A DNA stretch of 20,444 bases from NCBI GenBank assembly GCA_002339355.1, contig DDKQ01000066.1:1-20444 (forward strand), in the 5' to 3' direction. A model generated the notes under the pieces. That model was not told the origin of the DNA and searched no databases. It saw only the letters and a program-made list of their open reading frames with translations. Every line of letters begins with the position of its first letter. Position 1 is the first letter of the stretch. A program made the translations under genes and the position numbers. This document shows positions 14,429 to 20,354 of the stretch, in pieces. Origin of the DNA: Candidatus Subteraquimicrobium carltonvillense. GTDB lineage: Bacteria; Actinomycetota; Aquicultoria; Subteraquimicrobiales; Subteraquimicrobiaceae.

Positions 14429-15463
14429 TTACTTCTCCACATAACAACCGATTACTATCTCCTCGCTTCCAAAAAGAGAAGAGAGCCGCTTCAACCATGC
14501 TTCACGAAGGGTAAAAGAATCAGGATGGGCATAGTAAGCGTCGATTGCTCGTCTAAAAATTCGACCCGTTGTTCTCACATAGGCTCGGGATCTTTGCCTT
14601 CCCTCAATCTTTAAGGCATCGACTCCACTCCTTATGACATCGGGGAGAATGGGCAGAATATTGAGAGGCATGGGGAATTGCATCGGATACCCCACACCCT
14701 GCCTGTCGGCAGACACGGGATTCAAGAGAAGATTATAATATCTACTCTTACACGGCGTTGGATAAGAAAAAACCTCCTCCGGTTCGAGCACGTTCAACAG
14801 ATGACCGTTCAATCTTACCTCCAGTCTACTATCCTTCCAATTGAATACGACAAAATCTGAGGAGGAACACATCCCATAGGTATTATTGGAGACACCAGTG
14901 AGATATGGAGAAAGGTAGCATCTGCCTTCACAATTTATGCACAATACACCATAGGCAAATATCTCCAATTCGACGGATGTCAATGCCCTGAGTTCCCTGA
15001 TCTCATCGAGATGCATAACCCTGGGAAGGGTGACGCTCTTTATGCCGAATTCCCTCTTGTAAAATTCGATGGCTTGAGCATTGCAAGCTGAGGCGAGGAC
15101 GCTCAAATGAATGGGAAAATCGGGGAAGTTGTTCCTCACAAACTCCAATACGCTGAGGTCGCTGACGATTATGGCATCGGCTCCAATGGAGTAGGCATCC
15201 TGGACAGACTTATAACAACCATCGAGTTCACCCATTTGAGGATAGGTATTTACCGTAACATAAATCTTCTTTCCCCTTCGATGAGCAAATTCAACACCCT
15301 TCTTTAGCTCTTCTCGAGAGAAATTTAAACCCGGAAAATTTCGGGCATTTGTGGGAGTTCTGAAGCCGACATAAACCGCATCGGCACCATTTTCCACCGC
15401 TTCTTTGAGACCGGCGAGAGTTCCTGCGGGCATCCTGAGCTCAACTTTTTTCGATATTTCCAT
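14429..15463 (-). CDS. UbiU-like U32-family Fe-S protein
   Basis: First gene of a ubiU-ubiV-ubiT-like operon. The 344 residues resemble E. coli UbiU (331) along the whole length: MPAGTLAGLKEAVENGADAV near the N-terminus, NARNFPGLNFSREEL, VTLPRVMHLDEI, then the U32 signature EIFAYGVLCINCEGRCYLS, SPYLTGVSNNTYGMCS, SYPTPCKSRYY and LKIEGRQRSRAYV. Cysteines C175, C182, C199 and C238 reproduce the spacing I recall for the UbiU cluster ligands (169, 176, 193, 232). Other U32 branches (RlhA, TrhP) act on RNA, and simple annotation would call this a collagenase-like peptidase. The complete trio and cysteine pattern favour UbiU. The ATG has a GGAAG nine bases upstream. The gene is divergent from the histidine kinase. 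Confidence 0.88.
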   Translation of the reverse strand: MEISKKVELRMPAGTLAGLKEAVENGADAVYVGFRTPTNARNFPGLNFSREELKKGVEFAHRRGKKIYVTVNTYPQMGELDGCYKSVQDAYSIGADAIIVSDLSVLEFVRNNFPDFPIHLSVLASACNAQAIEFYKREFGIKSVTLPRVMHLDEIRELRALTSVELEIFAYGVLCINCEGRCYLSPYLTGVSNNTYGMCSSSDFVVFNWKDSRLEVRLNGHLLNVLEPEEVFSYPTPCKSRYYNLLLNPVSADRQGVGYPMQFPMPLNILPILPDVIRSGVDALKIEGRQRSRAYVRTTGRIFRRAIDAYYAHPDSFTLREAWLKRLSSLFGSEEIVIGCYVEK

Positions 15464-15485
15464 GGACGATCTTCCAACCCCTTAT

Positions 15486-15702
15486 AAATATTATAGTCTA
15501 GACATAATTCACGCTTAATAATTCGATAAGAGTTATCCTGGAAGGCGCATCTGCGAGAACCGTTAAGCCCGTACGGGAACAGCGGCGGCACCCGTACGGG
15601 TCGCCCTGAGAGAGCCGCAGCCCCGACAAGTCGGGGCAGCAGCTAGCGCCTGCAAGGATGGCTCTTAGACCCTATTTATGTCTAGGGTACAAATATTATA
15701 GT
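15486..15702. mobile_element. MITE-like element with nested inverted repeats and flanking direct repeats
   Basis: Outer inverted repeats CTAGACATAA (15498-15507) and TTATGTCTAG (15676-15685) are exact. Inner imperfect ones begin TAAGAG-ATCCT (from 15527) and mirror AGGAT-CTCTTA (to 15667), with AGGCGC/GCGCCT further in. A 12-base direct repeat AAATATTATAGT lies on each side (15486-15497 and 15691-15702), like a target-site duplication, though five bases separate the right one from the repeat. The GC-rich middle contains CCCGTACGGG twice and CCCCGA-CAAG-TCGGGG. There is no transposase frame, so any movement would be in trans. Confidence 0.6.
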
Positions 15703-15890
15703 TGGGTCATAAAGCTATAAACTTGCTGCCAAGGACCTACAAATATTTTAATCCAAAAACGTAATAAAAGGGAATTTGAGAAAATGCAGGTTTTAAAATC
15801 TTTGATTGAATGCACATTTGGGTTAATTTCCGTAAAAAGAAGGAGATACTAACAAATAAATCGAATATAGGAAGATGAAAAAGAAATATT

Positions 15891-15921
15891 TTCGATTAAG
15901 CAGAATACTTGCTCAATCGAA
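15891..15921. promoter_or_regulatory. 31-base inverted repeat, possible operator
   Basis: TTCGATTaAGCA (15891-15902) mirrors TGCTcAATCGAA (15910-15921), 11 of 12 pairs matching around a 7-base centre. It lies about 80 bases before the kinase start and 430 before the ubiU-like start. The size and symmetry fit a dimeric regulator site, for example for the NarL-type regulator encoded downstream (inference). Confidence 0.45.
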
Positions 15922-16003
15922 GCACTCAATTTCCCCACAATTTTTCCAGCATTCTCGCACCACACAACATTTTCACACCATTGAAAGGGGGTGAGTTTTT
16001 CCT

Positions 16004-16966
16004 TTGGAAAGGACAACCTCCGTGGTGCATAAAAAAATCAATGAAGATATTTCACAGCTGCAAAATTTGATCGAGAATGAAAAAGCGCAAATCGCCGAAA
16101 ATCTCCAAGAGAAAATCGACCAAGTATTACACGATATTTGTATTGACCTGGAAACTTGCAAAAGAAAAATAGCCGGAAATGAGCTTCGGGAAGTAAAAGA
16201 TGCGCTTTGCCACGTAAAGAAACTCATATCTACATGCATTTTGGAAGTTCGAAAAATCATATATCAGCTGAGATTAACTAACGGATGCTCTGGTTCGTCA
16301 GGAGGTACAAATAGAAAATTATCGATTGTCGAAAGATTGATGGGCAATGAGAGTCTCAAAATCGCTGAGGCATTACACGATACCATCCTACAAAAGCTTG
16401 CCACCCTCCTGGTTGGGGTACAACTTTGTGAAAGACTTTTGTCCATGGATACCTCCAGGGTGAGAATGCAAATCGCCAATCTAAGAAATTTAGCTTCGGA
16501 TACCTACCAAGAAGTAGCAAAATTTCCCCTCGAACGGGACATCACAGAAGAAAATTTTCTCCTCATATCCGCATTGAAGGAACATCTGATGATCTTTCAA
16601 AGCATTTCAAACATAGCTGTTGAACTACGCATCAAAGGGGAAGAGGATGGAATCTCCCCAAAAATCAAAATCAATTTGTTTAAAATAATCAAAGAAGCTT
16701 TGACCAATGTCCAAAAGCACGCCAATGCGAGCAAGGTGGGAATAGACTTAAATATGGCTGGTGATCGCATATTAGCCGCCGTTGCCGATAACGGCAGGGG
16801 ATTCGATTTAACTGCGAGTATCGCCAAATCAAAAATGTCTGGACATTTGGGTCTGGTGTGGATGAATGAGCAGATTAGAGCTTTGGGTGGCACTCTCACC
16901 ATCGATACCAATCCAGGGAAGGGTACAAAGATAATTGTGGACATCCCAAATTCGCGGGTATCTTAA
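16004..16966 (+). CDS. Soluble NarL/DegS-type sensor histidine kinase with duplicated DHp region
   Basis: A 320-residue kinase without signal or membrane segments. The start is TTG with AAGGGGGTGAG eight bases upstream. Residues 115-182 form a HisKA_3-like dimerisation domain with H125 in IAEALHDTILQKLATLL. The HATPase domain follows: N box KIIKEALTNVQKHA, G1 VADNGRGFDL, G2 GHLGLVWMNEQIRALGG and GKGTKIIVDIP. Residues 25-92 look like a second, degenerate DHp copy offset by 90: IAENLQEKIDQVL aligns with the H box but has Q35-E36 instead of His-Asp. It keeps the typical EVRKIIYQLR exit helix. The first copy and linker hold five cysteines (46, 52, 69, 78, 95). The response regulator gene follows after 28 bases. 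The signal is unknown. Confidence 0.88.
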   Translation: MERTTSVVHKKINEDISQLQNLIENEKAQIAENLQEKIDQVLHDICIDLETCKRKIAGNELREVKDALCHVKKLISTCILEVRKIIYQLRLTNGCSGSSGGTNRKLSIVERLMGNESLKIAEALHDTILQKLATLLVGVQLCERLLSMDTSRVRMQIANLRNLASDTYQEVAKFPLERDITEENFLLISALKEHLMIFQSISNIAVELRIKGEEDGISPKIKINLFKIIKEALTNVQKHANASKVGIDLNMAGDRILAAVADNGRGFDLTASIAKSKMSGHLGLVWMNEQIRALGGTLTIDTNPGKGTKIIVDIPNSRVS

Positions 16967-16994
16967 TTGTCAGTTCGGTAGATTTGAGGGGAAA

Positions 16995-17654
16995 ATGAGG
17001 GGATTAAAGGTTTTAATAGTGGACGACCACAACATCTTTCGCAAGGGATTGCGGAAGATACTTGAATTGGAGAAGGACGTCGAAATCATTGAGGAAGCAG
17101 CAAATGCTTCTGAAGCCGTTCAAAAGTCCAAGGAAATATGTCCCGATGTAGTATTGATGGATATAACCATGCCTGGGTTGGATGGAATAGAAGCAACGAA
17201 ACTCATGAAAGCAGTTTCCCCCACAAGCGATATAATCATCCTTTCCATGCACAATGAGGATCAATATCTCTTTCAAGCCATAAAAGCTGGGGCAAGAGGT
17301 TATGTGCTTAAAGAAGCCTCGGTGGAAGAATTAGTGGAAAGCATCAAGGCAACAGTCAAAGGGGAAAGTTTGCTAAATCCCGTATTAGTCCGTCGGATAC
17401 TCGATGAATTTGCCAAGTCCGTCGAAGACAAGGCGTCGCCAGATAGCCCTGAAATACTCACCTCGAGGGAAAAGGAGATTCTAAATCTCCTCGCCCAAGG
17501 CAAAAAGAATAAAGAGATAGCGAGAAAGCTATTCATAAGCGAAAAGACGGTCAAGAATCACCTTTCAAACATCTTCCACAAGCTACATTGCAGTGATCGA
17601 ACTCGAGCCGTATTGGAGGGCGTTAGACTGAGAATAATCGAAATCGATCAATGA
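16995..17654 (+). CDS. NarL/FixJ-family response regulator
   Basis: A 219-residue transcription regulator, the presumed partner of the kinase just upstream. I start at the ATG at 16995 (MRGLKVLIVDDH), with GAGGGG four bases upstream; the frame is open further back into the kinase gene. The receiver (4-120) has acidic D10 and D11, phospho-acceptor D56 (VVLMDITMPG), Ser/Thr region ILSMH and K106 (YVLKEA). The LuxR-type HTH (about 155-215) reads LTSREKEILNLLAQG, KEIARKLFISEKTVKNHLSNIFHKL. Its 3' end overlaps the convergent lipoprotein gene by 32 bases. The inverted repeat at 15891-15921 may be a target (inference). Confidence 0.95.
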   Translation: MRGLKVLIVDDHNIFRKGLRKILELEKDVEIIEEAANASEAVQKSKEICPDVVLMDITMPGLDGIEATKLMKAVSPTSDIIILSMHNEDQYLFQAIKAGARGYVLKEASVEELVESIKATVKGESLLNPVLVRRILDEFAKSVEDKASPDSPEILTSREKEILNLLAQGKKNKEIARKLFISEKTVKNHLSNIFHKLHCSDRTRAVLEGVRLRIIEIDQ

Positions 17655-17904
17655 TTTGACTACTGTGTATTCTTTTCTTCATATTGCACATGAATCCGAG
17701 TTTTCCCATTTCTTTTCTCTTTGCTTCCTGAGTTTCCACTTCTACGCTGGTTTCTTTTTTGACTTCTTTCCTAGCTTCTTTCTTGGTATCTTCCCTGGTT
17801 TTTCTCTCAATAGATCTCTTCGGCGCTGGGAAACATCCCGAAAAAAGAATGAATGCAATTAAAAAGAAACAAAGTGAAACAAAGATAAATCTTTTTTTCT
17901 TCAT
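17623..17904 (-). CDS. Small predicted lipoprotein of unknown function
   Basis: Starting at the ATG at 17902-17904 (MKKKRFIF), behind CCAGGATG, the frame gives 93 residues. It has a clear lipoprotein signal: basic MKKKR, a hydrophobic stretch to residue 20, and lipobox LFSGC with C24 as the acylated cysteine. The rest is very charged (KTREDTKKEARKEVKKETS), with no recognisable domain, and ends in a basic tail. The frame is open another 45 codons upstream, but those lack coding features. It converges on the response regulator gene and overlaps its 3' end, so the C-terminal part may be a read-through of lost or frameshifted sequence. I do not know its function. Confidence 0.55.
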   Translation of the reverse strand: MKKKRFIFVSLCFFLIAFILFSGCFPAPKRSIERKTREDTKKEARKEVKKETSVEVETQEAKRKEMGKLGFMCNMKKRIHSSQIIDRFRLFSV

Positions 17905-18048
17905 ATATATGCACATCCTGGAAAGATTTAGCGACTTAACTGTAAAGGATTTGTAGCAGCAGGTCAAGCTCGCGAATTCGAGGTCCCCGATTGGAAATAA
18001 TTGAAATTGAACATCGACTTGAGACCAAAGACCCAACAAAAACAGACC

Positions 18049-18080
18049 AAAGACCCATTTAAAATGGGTCTTTCTTTTTT
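18049..18080 (+). terminator. Rho-independent terminator after the kinase/regulator operon
   Basis: AAAGACCCATTT pairs with AAAATGGGTCTTT, followed by CTTTTTT. A very similar hairpin is at 20307-20337. Confidence 0.85.
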
Positions 18081-18099
18081 GTTTGATTATCTTATAGGT

Positions 18100-18162
18100 A
18101 AATGTAGGGGCGGGACTTCGTGCCCGCTGGGAAATGTAGGGGCGGGACTTCGTGCCCGCCCA
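18100..18162. repeat. Two tandem copies of the GGGCGGG/CCCGCCC hairpin repeat
   Basis: AAATGTAGGGGCGGGACTTC and its CCCGC arm occur twice in a row (about 18100-18126 and 18132-18162). The same unit, with loop ACTCTGTG, is at 10417-10446 and 20163-20194. The second copy ends about 20 bases before the stand-alone receiver gene. Confidence 0.85.
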
Positions 18163-18182
18163 AGCTTAAAGAGGCGAAAACT

Positions 18183-18566
18183 TTGAATCAAATAAAAGTT
18201 CTCGTAGTTGATGATGATGAGCTATTTCGGCGAGTGCTTTGCGAATCGCTTGAGCTTGAAAAGGACATTCAAGTGGTTGGAGAAGCCGCCGACGGTGAGG
18301 AAGCTATATCCAAAGCGCAAGAACTTATCCCCGATGTAATCCTCATGGACGTTAAAATGCCAAAGATGAATGGTGCAGCGGCCACTCGCCACATAAAGTC
18401 GAAAGAACCGAAAATAAAGGTGATCATGCTCTCCGCATATGTGGATAAACAATTGATTGCAGAATCTTTGCAAGCCGGAGCGCATGCTTATCTACTCAAA
18501 GACCAACCCCTTCAAAATATCATCCGAACGATAAGGATCGTCTGTCGGGCACCAGAGTGGTATTGA
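18183..18566 (+). CDS. Stand-alone receiver-domain protein (possibly truncated response regulator)
   Basis: A single receiver domain of 127 residues with no output domain. The start is TTG at 18183 (MNQIKVLVVDDD), with AGAGG eight bases upstream; an upstream GTG lies inside the repeat and is not credible. Phospho-acceptor D56 (VILMDVKMPK), LSAY and K106 (YLLKDQ) are all present. It aligns without gaps to the receiver of the NarL-type regulator encoded at 16995-17654, for example SLELEKDIQVVGEAADGEEA. The protein ends RTIRIVCRAPEWY, where NarL-type proteins normally continue into the linker and HTH. It is therefore either a CheY/Spo0F-like phospho-relay or sink, or a truncated regulator. Its last ~80 bases recur at 19384-19466. 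Confidence 0.85.
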   Translation: MNQIKVLVVDDDELFRRVLCESLELEKDIQVVGEAADGEEAISKAQELIPDVILMDVKMPKMNGAAATRHIKSKEPKIKVIMLSAYVDKQLIAESLQAGAHAYLLKDQPLQNIIRTIRIVCRAPEWY

Positions 18567-18577
18567 AAGTATTTAGC
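18496..18577. repeat. Direct repeat, copy 1 (3' end of the receiver gene)
   Basis: About 82 bases covering the last 23 codons and stop of the receiver gene. They are nearly identical to 19384-19466 and flank the toxin-antitoxin pair. Confidence 0.9.
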
Positions 18578-18586
18578 AAAAAATCG

Positions 18587-18613
18587 TTGTAATTTAAATA
18601 AAAATGTGATAAT
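18587..18613 (+). promoter_or_regulatory. Probable promoter of the vapBC-type pair
   Basis: TTGTAA (18587-18592) and GATAAT (18608-18613) with a 15-base spacer. A TG one base before the -10 makes an extended -10 element. It lies about 36 bases upstream of the antitoxin start. The spacer is short, so confidence is limited. Confidence 0.35.
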
Positions 18614-18648
18614 GAAAAAGATGCGAAGATTGGCTGGAGGTGAAATTG

Positions 18649-18891
18649 ATGCAGCGGCAAAATATAACCCTCTCCTTGCCCAGAGAGCTTATTAAGAGGG
18701 CGAAAATAGCAGCCATAAGAAGGGATACCTCTTTAAGTAATCTTATGCGTCAGGCATTGGAAGCGGTTGTGGAAAAAGAGGAAAGTTATGAGTCTGCAAT
18801 GAAAAGGCATCTGCAAATTTTAGAAGAGGGGTTGGACCTCAAACTTAAAGGGCAAATTTCTTGGACCAGAGAGGAATTACATGAGCGCTAA
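18649..18891 (+). CDS. VapB-type antitoxin with ribbon-helix-helix DNA-binding domain
   Basis: An 80-residue protein with a ribbon-helix-helix N-terminus: the beta strand QNITLSLPRELI is followed by two helices (KRAKIAAIRRDTSLSNLM, RQALEAVVEK). The charged C-terminal half ends GQISWTREELHER, the usual toxin-binding tail. The ATG at 18649 has GGAGGTG seven bases upstream; an in-frame GTG three codons earlier overlaps that site. It would neutralise the toxin encoded next and repress its own promoter, as these families do. The gene overlaps the toxin gene by 11 bases. Confidence 0.88.
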   Translation: MQRQNITLSLPRELIKRAKIAAIRRDTSLSNLMRQALEAVVEKEESYESAMKRHLQILEEGLDLKLKGQISWTREELHER

Positions 18892-19300
18892 AACTTTTCT
18901 CGATACCAATATTGTAGTATATGCTCATGATCGGAGTTCGGGTAAAAAACATAAAATTGCCAAGGAAATTGTTAAGAAGTTATGGCAAAAACGTATGGGT
19001 GTCCTCAGCACTCAGGTGTTGCAGGAATTTTTTTATATTATTACCATGAAAATTGAAGATCCTCTAGAGCTTTCCAAGGCAAAGGTAGCAATCGAAAAAC
19101 TTCTTCAATGGCAAGTTGTGGTGAATGATGGACAGCATATTCTGCAAGCTATCGAAATCCATAACAAATACAGGTACTCATTTTGGGATTCTCTAATCAT
19201 TCAAGCAGCCATTTCTGGGCATGCGGAAATATTACTAACTGAAGACCTTCAAAGTGGTCAAGTTATAGATTCTGTTAAGATTATTAATCCATTCGAGTAA
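18881..19300 (+). CDS. VapC-type PIN-domain ribonuclease toxin
   Basis: A 139-residue PIN-domain protein. The metal-binding acidic residues are in place: D8 (FLDTNIVVYAHD), E49 (VLQEFFYI), D103 (SFWDSLI) and D122 (LTEDLQ). Length and order match VapC toxins, Mg-dependent ribonucleases that cut tRNA or rRNA sites. The ATG overlaps the antitoxin stop region, so translation is coupled. The pair is flanked by an ~82-base direct repeat derived from the receiver gene. The RNA target cannot be read from sequence. Confidence 0.92.
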   Translation: MSAKTFLDTNIVVYAHDRSSGKKHKIAKEIVKKLWQKRMGVLSTQVLQEFFYIITMKIEDPLELSKAKVAIEKLLQWQVVVNDGQHILQAIEIHNKYRYSFWDSLIIQAAISGHAEILLTEDLQSGQVIDSVKIINPFE

Positions 19301-19383
19301 AGTTTTTAAAAACAGTGCGATGCCCTTCTTGCGTTCTTGCAAACGACCAGAAGACATCAAAAACTAAGCAAATTTATCAAATG

Positions 19384-19466
19384 TCAAAGACCAACCCCTT
19401 CAAAATATCATCCGAACCATAAGGATCGTCTGTGGCGCACAGGAATGGTATTGAAAAGTATTTAGC
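19384..19466 (+). pseudogene. Direct repeat, copy 2: orphan 3' end of a receiver gene
   Basis: It encodes KDQPLQNIIRTIRIVC-GAQEWY and a stop in frame, the same as the C-terminus of the protein at 18183-18566 apart from two residues. Nothing receiver-like precedes it. It is thus a leftover fragment, not a gene. Confidence 0.85.
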
Positions 19467-19698
19467 CACCCACAAGTGCTTCAGAATACTCATATACCGG
19501 AATGGTCCGAGATGGTTTTTTACGGCTTGAAATGATCTCCTCAATTCGTTCAGCCGTATCCGGCTCATATAATGTATCTCCGCACTTGTCACAGACTAAA
19601 GCCGGAACATGGTCAATTACTACGAGCTCACCGCGATAGTACTGCGTATGAGGAACCAATCTTTTTCGATATTTGCCATCACAAAGTTGGCATTTCAT
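19462..19698 (-). CDS. YgiT-type zinc-finger protein (MqsA-like antitoxin N-terminal domain)
   Basis: With the ATG at 19696-19698, behind AAGGAG, the protein has 78 residues. Two CxxC pairs, C3/C6 (MKCQLCDG) and C36/C39 (LVCDKCGDTLY), surround the conserved VVIDHVPALVC stretch of YgiT-type fingers. A short helix (AERIEEIISSRK) follows. No HTH domain is present, unlike full MqsA. The start overlaps (ATGA) the stop of a DUF4258-like frame upstream, the usual partner. The pair is probably a toxin-antitoxin-like module, but function is inferred only from family pairing. Confidence 0.82.
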   Translation of the reverse strand: MKCQLCDGKYRKRLVPHTQYYRGELVVIDHVPALVCDKCGDTLYEPDTAERIEEIISSRKKPSRTIPVYEYSEALVGG

Positions 19699-19943
19699 GT
19701 TTTTATTCTCCTTTCCAATGGGGTTATCCATTTTGGTGGTTTTGGCTCGTACACTGTAATTATTGTAACTGGTTCTTTAGTAGTACAAACAGCATGGAGC
19801 GGTCTACCTCTCTTGGTAGTTCCACATATCAGGCAACAAGGTCCTCGTCGGTGCTTGGGATAACTCTCTATAATCTGGCCCGATAAAATAACCTCTCTTA
19901 TATCCTCCCAACCAAAATATTCGGAAATAAATTCTTGGTCAAC
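19695..19943 (-). pseudogene. DUF4258-like partner of the YgiT protein, apparently 5'-truncated or frameshifted
   Basis: The minus-strand open frame has no ATG, GTG or TTG at its beginning, so it is easy to overlook. It encodes GWEDIREVILSGQIIESYP, then RRGPCCLICGTTKRGRPLH, TIITVYEPKPPKW and a basic end. This is the characteristic DUF4258 pattern (SG-IIE-YP, CL--G, GRPLH, TVYEP---W). Family members usually have about 20-30 more residues at the N-terminus. Just upstream lie a strong GAGGAGGT and a duplicated GAGTTGACT/GAGTTGACC word. A TTG start there reads MTELTKNLFPN in another frame, so a frameshift near 19930 would explain the loss. It could also use a non-standard start. Confidence 0.65.
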
Positions 19944-20033
19944 TCAGTCAACTCAGGGTCAGACCTCCTCACCCAATTTTACCTCGTGCTTTAAAACATT
20001 ATTTCAAAATCGCTGCAAATTATCAATGTAAGG

Positions 20034-20194
20034 GTGGGGTTTATCCCCGCCCAAAAAGATTTAGCGGGGGACAAGCCCCCGCGCTACTCATACTCGTACA
20101 AACAGGTCTTTAGACCTGTTACTAACAGACCTAAAGGTCTGTTTCTATGGGATTTTGAGACAAAATGTAGGGGCGGGACTCTGTGCCCGCCCAA
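20034..20194. repeat. Composite of dispersed hairpin repeats
   Basis: In order: GGGG-TTTA-TCCCC, AGCGGGGG-ACAA-GCCCCCGC, AACAGGTC-TTTA-GACCTGTT (20101-20120), AACAGACC-TAAA-GGTCTGTT (20124-20143) and GGGCGGG-ACTCTGTG-CCCGCCC. The same units appear in a different order at 10379-10518 and singly at 4292-4338 and 18100-18162. Confidence 0.85.
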
Positions 20195-20306
20195 AATGCA
20201 AGCCCAAAGCTTAAACAGGAGCCGACTTGAGGCAGATAAAGGTTCATCTTTCCCAAATATAGAACATAGGTTTGCAGGACCATTGGCTTAGAAAAAAATG
20301 AAACTT

Positions 20307-20337
20307 AAGACCCATTCAAATTGGGTCTTTCTTTTTG
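20307..20337 (+). terminator. Rho-independent terminator, plus strand
   Basis: AAGACCCA pairs with TGGGTCTT around TTCAAAT, followed by TCTTTTT. No plus-strand gene lies immediately upstream, so it ends read-through or belongs to a small transcript from the repeat region. Confidence 0.75.
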
Positions 20338-20354
20338 TTTGAATTTAGACAGGA

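Larger units (their letters stand above)
15464..16003. other. 540-base divergent region between the ubiU-like gene and the kinase gene
   Basis: The left third holds the MITE-like element (15486-15702). The rest is AT-rich, without a convincing reading frame. It contains a 31-base near-perfect inverted repeat at 15891-15921. The kinase ribosome site lies at about 15985-15994. I see no clear sigma-70 promoter with good spacing on either strand. Confidence 0.6.

Noticed and set aside
14373..14498. 42-residue N-terminal extension of the UbiV-like protein
   Set aside because: It overlaps the ubiU-like coding end in another frame and has no family similarity; a good ribosome site precedes the internal ATG that gives the normal UbiV length.
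13479..15463. Annotation of the two U32 proteins as collagenase-type peptidases
   Set aside because: U32 members with these four-cysteine sets and a linked SCP2 gene match UbiU/UbiV, which are Fe-S proteins rather than demonstrated proteases.
18100..18162. CRISPR array start, because of two tandem ~30-base repeats
   Set aside because: The units are hairpins dispersed elsewhere in the window, there is no regular spacer series, and no cas gene is present.
18120..18182. GTG start for the stand-alone receiver inside the hairpin repeat
   Set aside because: The extra residues translate repeat DNA; the TTG at 18183 has a proper ribosome site and gives a normal receiver N-terminus.
20034..20291. 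85-residue plus-strand frame near the right end
   Set aside because: It is a translation through five hairpin repeats, with no motif and an unlikely start context.
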